A stretch of DNA of 64,000 nucleotides from Pseudomonas sp. 21 (GTDB lineage Bacteria; Pseudomonadota; Gammaproteobacteria; Pseudomonadales; Pseudomonadaceae), in NCBI RefSeq assembly GCF_000955805.1, contig NZ_JYOA01000004.1:181406-245405 (forward strand). Reading direction: 5' to 3'. A model generated the notes under the pieces. The model was not told where the DNA came from. It made no database searches and saw only the letters and a program-made list of their open reading frames with translations. Below are positions 58,853 through 64,000 of this stretch, piece by piece (position 1 is the first letter of the stretch; each line of letters starts with the position of its first letter). The translations under genes and the position numbers were made by a program.

Positions 58853-59372
58853 CTTCCTGCTCGGCCAGATCGCGGGCGTAGCGCTGGGCGTTGTGGACGT
58901 AATGGGCGGCGCTGGCTTCGAGCATCTTCTTCTGCGGCTCGGTCAGCTCGCGCACCACCTTGCCGGGGGAGCCCATGACCAGGGAGCCGTCGGGGATTTC
59001 CTTGCCCTCGGGGATCAGCGCGTTGGCGCCGATGATGCAGTACTTGCCGATCTTCGCGCCGTTGAGGATGACCGCGTTGATACCGATGAGGCTGTAGTCG
59101 CCCACCTGGCAGCCATGCAGCATGGCGTTGTGGCCGATGGTCACGCCCTTGCCCAGGGTCAGCGGGAAGCCCATGTCGGTGTGCATGACGGTGCCGTCCT
59201 GCACGTTGCTGTGCTCGCCGATGTGGATCAGCTCGTTGTCGCCGCGCAGCACAGCGTTGAACCACACGCTGGCGCCGGCGTCGAGGCGCACCTTGCCGAC
59301 CACCGTGGCGTTGGGGGCGATCCAGCTTTCCGGATGGGTTTCGACTCGGGACGAGCCCAGGCGGTACTTCAT
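58845..59372 (-). CDS. Gamma-carbonic anhydrase family protein (YrdA/PaaY type)
   Basis: Left-handed beta-helix protein of 175 residues built of hexapeptide repeats ([40 protein letters not shown]), with the metal-ligand histidines in HTDMGFPLT and [10 protein letters not shown]. It resembles carbonic anhydrases; many YrdA-type members show little activity, so the role is uncertain. The C-terminus forms a helix that packs on the trimer. Confidence 0.9.
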   Translation of the reverse strand: MKYRLGSSRVETHPESWIAPNATVVGKVRLDAGASVWFNAVLRGDNELIHIGEHSNVQDGTVMHTDMGFPLTLGKGVTIGHNAMLHGCQVGDYSLIGINAVILNGAKIGKYCIIGANALIPEGKEIPDGSLVMGSPGKVVRELTEPQKKMLEASAAHYVHNAQRYARDLAEQEDD

Positions 59373-59413
59373 GGGTTTCTCCTCAGGCGGGTGCCGCTCT
59401 TTATTATCGGGTC

Positions 59414-60010
59414 TCAGCTCAGCTTGATGAACTTCGACGGCGGCTGGTGCAGGTCGATGCGGGCGTCGTACAGCAGGTTCAGCAACTCGACCAGCATGAT
59501 CGCGGACAGGCCCCAGATCTTGTAGCCCTCGAACAGGTAGCTCGGGACGTACCAGCTGCGGCCGAAATAATCGATGCGGTGGGTGGTTTCCCGCGGGTCA
59601 CCGCGGAAGAACTCCAGCGGCACCTTGAACACGGCATCGATCTCGCCGTCGTTGGGACGGTACTCCACGAAATCGGGGACGAAGCCGACGAATGGCTTGA
59701 CCAGGATACCGTGCCTCGACACCAGGGTACTCAATGGCCCGACGACCTCCACCAGTCCCGGTGGCAGGGCGATCTCCTCCTGGGCCTCACGCAGGGCGGT
59801 GTGGATCAGGTCCACGTCCTCCGGGTCGCGGCGCCCACCGGGGAAGGCAACTTCCCCGCCATGGGTCGAAAGCCCGGTCGCGCGCAGGGTGAGCACAAGC
59901 TCTTCCTGGGGAGTGATGGGGAGCAGGACCGCCGCTTCCGGGAAGCTGTGGTCCGTTTCAAGGTCGCTTGGCGTGTGCGTCTGTATGCGTTGGCGCAGCT
60001 GGTCCAGCAT
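59414..60010 (-). CDS. Nudix CoA pyrophosphatase (NudL/YeaB type)
   Basis: Protein of 198 residues. UPF0035 segment [20 protein letters not shown], then the Nudix box [20 protein letters not shown] followed by EEI. The family hydrolyses CoA and related pyrophosphates. ATG 60010 has AGGA 8 bases upstream; ATG 60019 and a much longer open frame are less likely. First gene of the operon leading to purT. Confidence 0.9.
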   Translation of the reverse strand: MLDQLRQRIQTHTPSDLETDHSFPEAAVLLPITPQEELVLTLRATGLSTHGGEVAFPGGRRDPEDVDLIHTALREAQEEIALPPGLVEVVGPLSTLVSRHGILVKPFVGFVPDFVEYRPNDGEIDAVFKVPLEFFRGDPRETTHRIDYFGRSWYVPSYLFEGYKIWGLSAIMLVELLNLLYDARIDLHQPPSKFIKLS

Positions 60011-60145
60011 GCCGAACATCCTGCGGGGGCCGATTCTTCTAATGGAACGATCATGGCACGAAAGACGCCCCTGCCCAACCCCCGCCCCTTGCTGGGCGCA
60101 CCGCGCAACGCGCAAGATTGTTCCATTCAATAACAAGGAAGCAGC

Positions 60146-60697
60146 ATGAAATTCTGCAGCCAGTGCGGCGCCAGCGTGAGCCTGCGCATCCCCAGCGGCG
60201 ACAACCGCCCGCGCTTCGTCTGCGACCAGTGCCAGACCGTGCATTACCAGAACCCGCGTATCGTCGCCGGCTGCCTGCCGGTCTGGGAGGGGAAAATCCT
60301 CCTCTGCCGCCGCGCCATTCAGCCGCGCCAGGGTTTCTGGACACTGCCAGCGGGCTTCATGGAGAACGGCGAGACACTGGAACAGGCCGCCGCCCGCGAA
60401 ACCCTCGAAGAGGCCAATGCCCGGGTCCGCGGCCTGCAGCTTTATACGGTCTTTGATCTTCCGCATATCAGCCAGGTTTATATCTTCTTCCGCGCGGAAC
60501 TGGCCGACCTGGACTTCTGTGCCGGCGAGGAAAGCCTGGAAGTGCAACTCTTCGAAGAATCCGACATTCCGTGGGACGAGCTGGCTTTCCCCACCGTGGG
60601 CCGTACCTTAGAATATTTCCTGGCGGATCGGATCGTTCAGAACTTCCCGATACGCAATGAAGGGATTCTCCCAATGCTCGCACAGAAAAAGAACTAA
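60146..60697 (+). CDS. Zinc-ribbon Nudix hydrolase
   Basis: Protein of 183 residues: an N-terminal four-cysteine zinc ribbon (MKFCSQCGA, FVCDQCQTVHYQNPR), then a Nudix domain with GFMENGETLEQAAARETLEE. The final glycine of the Nudix box is Ala here (EEANARV). Such proteins act on ADP-ribose, FAD or NADH-like substrates; which one is not clear. AAGGAAG precedes ATG 60146. Divergent from the CoA pyrophosphatase gene. Confidence 0.9.
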   Translation: MKFCSQCGASVSLRIPSGDNRPRFVCDQCQTVHYQNPRIVAGCLPVWEGKILLCRRAIQPRQGFWTLPAGFMENGETLEQAAARETLEEANARVRGLQLYTVFDLPHISQVYIFFRAELADLDFCAGEESLEVQLFEESDIPWDELAFPTVGRTLEYFLADRIVQNFPIRNEGILPMLAQKKN

Positions 60698-60750
60698 TAA
60701 GCTCATTTACCGCCTCTAAGGCTTTAGGAACTACCGGGGAACACCACTCG

Positions 60751-61251
60751 ATGCGCTGGTTGATTGCCGTACTTTGTCTGACCTTCGCAGCGTTCTCGCA
60801 TGCCAACGCGACGCCCACGCTCGACGGTCACATCGACAAGATTCTCGTGCTCAAGTCCGAGCGCAAACTGCACCTCATGAGCAACGGCAAAGTGCTCAAG
60901 AGCTACCGCGTGTCCCTGGGCAAGCGCCCGCAGGGCCCGAAGCTGGCCGAGGGCGACAACCGCACGCCGGAGGGCTTCTACTGGGTCGACTGGCGCAAGA
61001 CCAGCGACAAGTACAACCTCTCCATGCACATCTCCTACCCCAACGCCCGCGATGTGGCCAAGGCGCGGGAAAAGAGCCTGCAGCCGGGCGGCATGATCAT
61101 GATCCACGGCACGCCGATGGATGACGACTACCCCGAGTGGTACTTCTCGACCCTGGACTGGACCAACGGCTGCATCGCCATGACCAATGCCGACATGCGC
61201 GAGGTCTGGAGCCTGGTCAAGGACGGCACACTGATCGAGATCCGCCCCTGA
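60751..61251 (+). CDS. L,D-transpeptidase family protein (YafK type)
   Basis: Exported protein of 166 residues with a signal peptide (about 1-20, SHANA). The YkuD-type catalytic domain shows His119 in MIMIHGTP and Cys141 in TNGCIAMTN. Such enzymes form or cut 3-3 cross-links or lipoprotein links in peptidoglycan; in E. coli the YafK (DpaA) group removes Lpp. Single-gene unit, with a weak hairpin after the stop. Confidence 0.9.
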   Translation: MRWLIAVLCLTFAAFSHANATPTLDGHIDKILVLKSERKLHLMSNGKVLKSYRVSLGKRPQGPKLAEGDNRTPEGFYWVDWRKTSDKYNLSMHISYPNARDVAKAREKSLQPGGMIMIHGTPMDDDYPEWYFSTLDWTNGCIAMTNADMREVWSLVKDGTLIEIRP

Positions 61252-61282
61252 CGCGACCACACTGATACCAGTGTTCGTCCAA

Positions 61283-61313
61283 AACGCCGCCACGGCCCTG
61301 CCCTGGCGGCGTT
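61283..61313 (+). terminator. Possible terminator after the L,D-transpeptidase gene
   Basis: ACGCCGCCA and TGGCGGCGT are inverted with an 11-base loop, but the T-run after it is poor. Confidence 0.4.
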
Positions 61314-61440
61314 CTACGTTGCGCGCCCGGAACAGCCTCCGACCTCAGCAAGCCTTCCTACACCGACGCTGCAGACTTTTCGCCGATTGCGACGAGGGTT
61401 GCACTTCGTCGGCTGACGCCTGGCAACCGGCCTGGTGACA

Positions 61441-61469
61441 TTGACGTGGTATCTAAGTGGTATTAGCGT
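61441..61469 (+). promoter_or_regulatory. Promoter and direct-repeat operator of nagR
   Basis: TTGACG (61441-61446) and TAGCGT (61464-61469) are 17 bases apart. Two direct copies of GTGGTAT (61446-61452 and 61457-61463) fill the spacer, and CCACTACC follows inverted at about 61475. This suits autoregulation by a GntR/HutC-type repressor such as the gene product 30 bases downstream. Confidence 0.55.
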
Positions 61470-61499
61470 AAATTCCACTACCTCGCCAACGAGCCGACC

Positions 61500-62261
61500 A
61501 TGCCCCGCCAGCCCACCCAGATCAGCGCCGAGCAACGCCTGCAGGCCCTGCGACCGGACGTGACCCTGTCCACCCCGCTCTATCTGCAACTGGCCCGCAG
61601 CCTGGAGAGCGCCATCCACGCCGGCCACTGGCGCGCCGAGGAAGCCCTGCCTTCCGAGCGCCACCTCAGCGAGTACCTCGGCCTGTCACGGGTCACCGCG
61701 CGCAAGGCACTGGAGGTCCTGCTCGAGCAAGGGCTGGTGCACCGCATCCAGGGCTCCGGCACCTTCATCACCCCGCGCCTGGAGCAGCCGCTGTCGCGCC
61801 TCTCCAGCTTCAGCGAAATGCTTCGCCTCAAGGGCTTCACCCCCAGCTCCACCTGGCTGGAGCGCGAGATCAGCTTGCCGACCCATGAGGAAGTGATCCG
61901 CCTGGGCCTGTCGCCCACCGAGAAAGTCGTGCGCATGAAGCGCCTGCGAAAGGCCGACGGCGTGGTCATGGCCATCGAGCAAAGCAGCCTGCCGGCGCGC
62001 CTGATGGGCGACCCGACGGCGGTCGGCGACTCCCTCTACGCCCACCTGGACGCCATCGGCCGCCCGGTGGTCCGCGCCCTGCAACACGTGCAGGCGGTCA
62101 ACGCATCGGCCGAGGAAGCCGCGCTGGTGGGCATCCGGCCCGGCACCGCGATGCTGCTGATGACCCGTATCGGTTACCTCGAAGACAACACCGCCATCGA
62201 GCTCACCGACACCTACTGCCGCAACGACTACTACGACTTCGTCGCCGAACTGCGGCGCTGA
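61500..62261 (+). CDS. nagR: GntR/HutC-family regulator of GlcNAc use
   Basis: Repressor of 253 residues. Winged helix-turn-helix at about residues 25-95 (LPSERHLSEYLGLSRVTARK, then LVHRIQGSGTFI) and a C-terminal UTRA ligand domain (TPSSTWLEREISLPTHEEV onward, ending ELTDTYCRNDYYDFVAEL). First gene of nagR-nagA-nagB2; the expected effector is GlcNAc-6-phosphate or glucosamine-6-phosphate. The name rests on context. Confidence 0.88.
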   Translation: MPRQPTQISAEQRLQALRPDVTLSTPLYLQLARSLESAIHAGHWRAEEALPSERHLSEYLGLSRVTARKALEVLLEQGLVHRIQGSGTFITPRLEQPLSRLSSFSEMLRLKGFTPSSTWLEREISLPTHEEVIRLGLSPTEKVVRMKRLRKADGVVMAIEQSSLPARLMGDPTAVGDSLYAHLDAIGRPVVRALQHVQAVNASAEEAALVGIRPGTAMLLMTRIGYLEDNTAIELTDTYCRNDYYDFVAELRR

Positions 62262-62276
62262 TCCGGGACGACACCC

Positions 62277-63383
62277 ATGCTCGAAGGCAACATCCTCACC
62301 CCCCAGGGCTGGATCGTCGGCCAGCTGCACCTGCACGCAGGCCGCATCCAGCGTATCGAAGGTTCGCTCGGCGATCCGTCGCACAACGACCTGCCCTACC
62401 TGCTGCCCGGTTTCATCGACCTGCACGTCCACGGCGGCGGCGGCCACGACATCATGGAAGGCGCCAGCGCCTTTGCCGCCATTGCCCGCACGCACCTGCG
62501 CTTCGGCACCACCTCGCTGCTCGCCACCACCATGACGGCGCCGCGCGACGAGATCGCCGGCGTGCTCGGTGCGCTGGGCGACTACTGCCAGGCGCCACGC
62601 GGCAAGGCCGCACGCGTGCTGGGCGTGCACCTGGAAGGCCCGTTCATCAACTCCGGCAAGCTCGGTGCACAACCCAACTTCGCCCATGCCGCGGTACTGG
62701 ACGAAGTGGACGAGTTCCTGCGCCTGGCACCGATCCGGGTCATCACCATTGCCCCGGAAATCGCCGGCCACCTGCCGCTGATCAGCGCTCTGGTCGAGCG
62801 CGGCGTGCGCCTTCAGATCGGCCACACGCTGGGCAGCTACGAGGACGGCGTGGCCGCCATGGAAGCCGGTGCCACCAGCTTCACCCACCTGTACAACGCC
62901 ATGACCGGCCTGCACCACCGCGAACCCGGCATGGTCGGTGCCGCATTGGCCCACGCGCAGTTCGCCGAGCTGATCCCCGACCTGCTGCACGTGCACCCCG
63001 GCGCGATCAAGGTCGCCCTGCGCTCGATCCCGTGCCTGTACTGCGTGACCGACTCCACCGCCGCAGCCGGCATGCCCGACGGTGAATACAAGCTGGGCCG
63101 CCACACCGTCACCAAGTGCCTGGGCGGCGTGCGCCTGCCCGACGGCACCCTGGCCGGCAGCACGCTGACCATGGACCAGGCGCTGCGCAACCTGGTGAAG
63201 ATCGGCCTGCCTATCGCCGAGGCCTCCCAGCGCCTGTCGCAGTTCCCCGCCGACTACCTGGGCATCGCCGAGCGTGGCCGCCTCACCCCCGGAGCCTGGG
63301 CCGACATCGCGCGCCTGGACCGTTCCCTGACCCTCGAGACCGCCTGGGTCGAAGGAGACCAGTTTGACCTCGCTGATGCTTGA
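62277..63383 (+). CDS. nagA: N-acetylglucosamine-6-phosphate deacetylase
   Basis: Amidohydrolase of 368 residues that converts GlcNAc-6-P to GlcN-6-P and acetate. Metal and catalytic residues: His50 and His52 in FIDLHVHGGGG, Glu119 in GVHLEGPFIN, His in LQIGHTLGSY and TSFTHLYNAMTG, and the catalytic Asp in YCVTDSTAAAG. It starts 15 bases after nagR and overlaps the start of nagB2. Confidence 0.96.
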   Translation: MLEGNILTPQGWIVGQLHLHAGRIQRIEGSLGDPSHNDLPYLLPGFIDLHVHGGGGHDIMEGASAFAAIARTHLRFGTTSLLATTMTAPRDEIAGVLGALGDYCQAPRGKAARVLGVHLEGPFINSGKLGAQPNFAHAAVLDEVDEFLRLAPIRVITIAPEIAGHLPLISALVERGVRLQIGHTLGSYEDGVAAMEAGATSFTHLYNAMTGLHHREPGMVGAALAHAQFAELIPDLLHVHPGAIKVALRSIPCLYCVTDSTAAAGMPDGEYKLGRHTVTKCLGGVRLPDGTLAGSTLTMDQALRNLVKIGLPIAEASQRLSQFPADYLGIAERGRLTPGAWADIARLDRSLTLETAWVEGDQFDLADA

Positions 63384-64000
63384 AGAAGCGCTGTCCGCTG
63401 CCGACGTGGTCGCGCGCCAGCTCACCGTACTGGACAGCAGCCTGCCGGACCTGGGCGAGCGCCTGCGCGCCATCGCGCCGAGGCTGGCGATGACCGTCGC
63501 CCGAGGCAGCTCCGACCACGCCGCCAGCTACTTCGCCTACCTGACCATGCAGCACGCCGGCCTGCCGGTGGCCTCGCTGCCGATGTCGGTGGTGACCCTG
63601 CGCCAGGCGCCGCTGCAGGTGGACGGTCAGGTCGCGTTCGCCTTTTCCCAGTCCGGCCAGAGCCCGGACCTGGTCGACACCCTGAGCCGCCTGCGCGAGC
63701 GCGGCGCCCTCAGCGTCGCCCTGGTGAATGCCGAGAACTCTCCGCTGCAAGCTGCCGCCGAGTTCACCGTGCCGCTGTGCGCCGGCCCCGAACGCAGTGT
63801 CGCCGCCACCAAGAGCTTCATCGCCACCCTCTGCGCCGCCACCCGCCTGCTGGCGCATTGGCAACGCGACCAGGCCCTGCTCGAAGCGGGAGTCGGGCTT
63901 TGCGCCGACCTGCGGCGCGCCGCAGCCCTGGACTGGACGCCGGCCATCCACGCCCTGCGCGACTGTGAGCGGCTAATGGTGATCGGCCGCGGCACCGGCT
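63364..64000 (+). CDS. nagB2: SIS-domain glucosamine-6-phosphate deaminase-like protein (partial)
   Basis: The 5' part (about 212 codons) of a GlmS-like isomerase without the glutaminase domain; it runs off the window. SIS motifs: MTVARGSSDHAASYFAYLTM, FAFSQSGQSPDLVDTLSRLR and RSVAATKSFIATL. Family members deaminate glucosamine-6-phosphate to fructose-6-phosphate and replace NagB in many proteobacteria. TTG at 63364 has AAGGAG 7 bases upstream and overlaps the end of nagA; ATG 63376 is the alternative. Confidence 0.88.
   Translation, partial: MTSLMLEEALSAADVVARQLTVLDSSLPDLGERLRAIAPRLAMTVARGSSDHAASYFAYLTMQHAGLPVASLPMSVVTLRQAPLQVDGQVAFAFSQSGQSPDLVDTLSRLRERGALSVALVNAENSPLQAAAEFTVPLCAGPERSVAATKSFIATLCAATRLLAHWQRDQALLEAGVGLCADLRRAAALDWTPAIHALRDCERLMVIGRGTG

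Noticed and set aside
61314-61664. A 116-codon minus-strand frame over the nagR promoter
   Set aside because: It overlaps the promoter and the start of nagR, has no known domain and no ribosome binding site.

Overview
The window is chromosomal DNA of a Pseudomonas, most likely a member of the P. aeruginosa group other than P. aeruginosa itself. The evidence is the high GC content, the strong third-position GC bias that produces long shadow ORFs, and a gene order that follows P. aeruginosa PAO1 in three blocks as I remember that genome: hrpA to the PhnD-type ABC transporter (PA3297-PA3316), braC-braG (PA1074-PA1070), and thrC to the nag operon (PA3735-PA3759). I see no rRNA, tRNA, prophage, transposase or CRISPR array. 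The mobile-like DNA is a family of REPIN elements (paired inverted REP sequences, ending ...GCTCGCTCCTACA).

Region 1 (1-17.5 kb) holds hrpA, a glsB/yidB-like stress pair, a chemoreceptor, the two long-chain acyl-CoA synthetases fadD1 and fadD2 with a small divergent YdcH protein between them, a lipase/MaoC pair, an MFS exporter, and a FUSC-DUF1656-HlyD (AaeBXA-type) efflux operon. Region 2 (17.5-19.6 kb) contains a short Anr-controlled transcription unit encoding a 36-residue CcoM-like protein at the position of the P. aeruginosa sRNA PhrS. Next to it lies an AT-rich island carrying a secreted glycosidase whose repeat-bearing C-terminus is cut off by an in-frame TAA. Region 3 (19.6-33.7 kb) holds alkB, rapA, a universal stress protein, an EptA-type lipid A modifying enzyme, an NbdA-like MHYT-GGDEF-EAL protein, a Hyi/GlxR-type sugar-acid pair and a four-gene PhnDCEE-type importer.

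Region 4 (33.9-40.9 kb) is the branched-chain amino acid importer braCDEFG with small Pseudomonas proteins (DUF5064, DUF2288, DUF3509) around it. Region 5 (40.9-55 kb) is housekeeping: dsbC, hom-thrC, xerD, a CPA1 antiporter, rpsP-rimM-trmD-rplS, ffh, a YpjD-like protein and a CorC/CNNM protein. Region 6 (55-64 kb) contains an MFS transporter, the operon nudix-gammaCA-DUF1289-purT-SGNH hydrolase, a zinc-ribbon Nudix protein, an L,D-transpeptidase, and the start of the N-acetylglucosamine operon nagR-nagA-nagB2, which runs off the right edge.

The points most worth following are: the phrS/ccoM locus with its class II Anr promoter; the broken glycosidase island; a REPIN that is translated in frame inside hrpA; a palindromic operator inside the promoter of the FUSC efflux operon; and the hom-thrC promoter with a structured leader.
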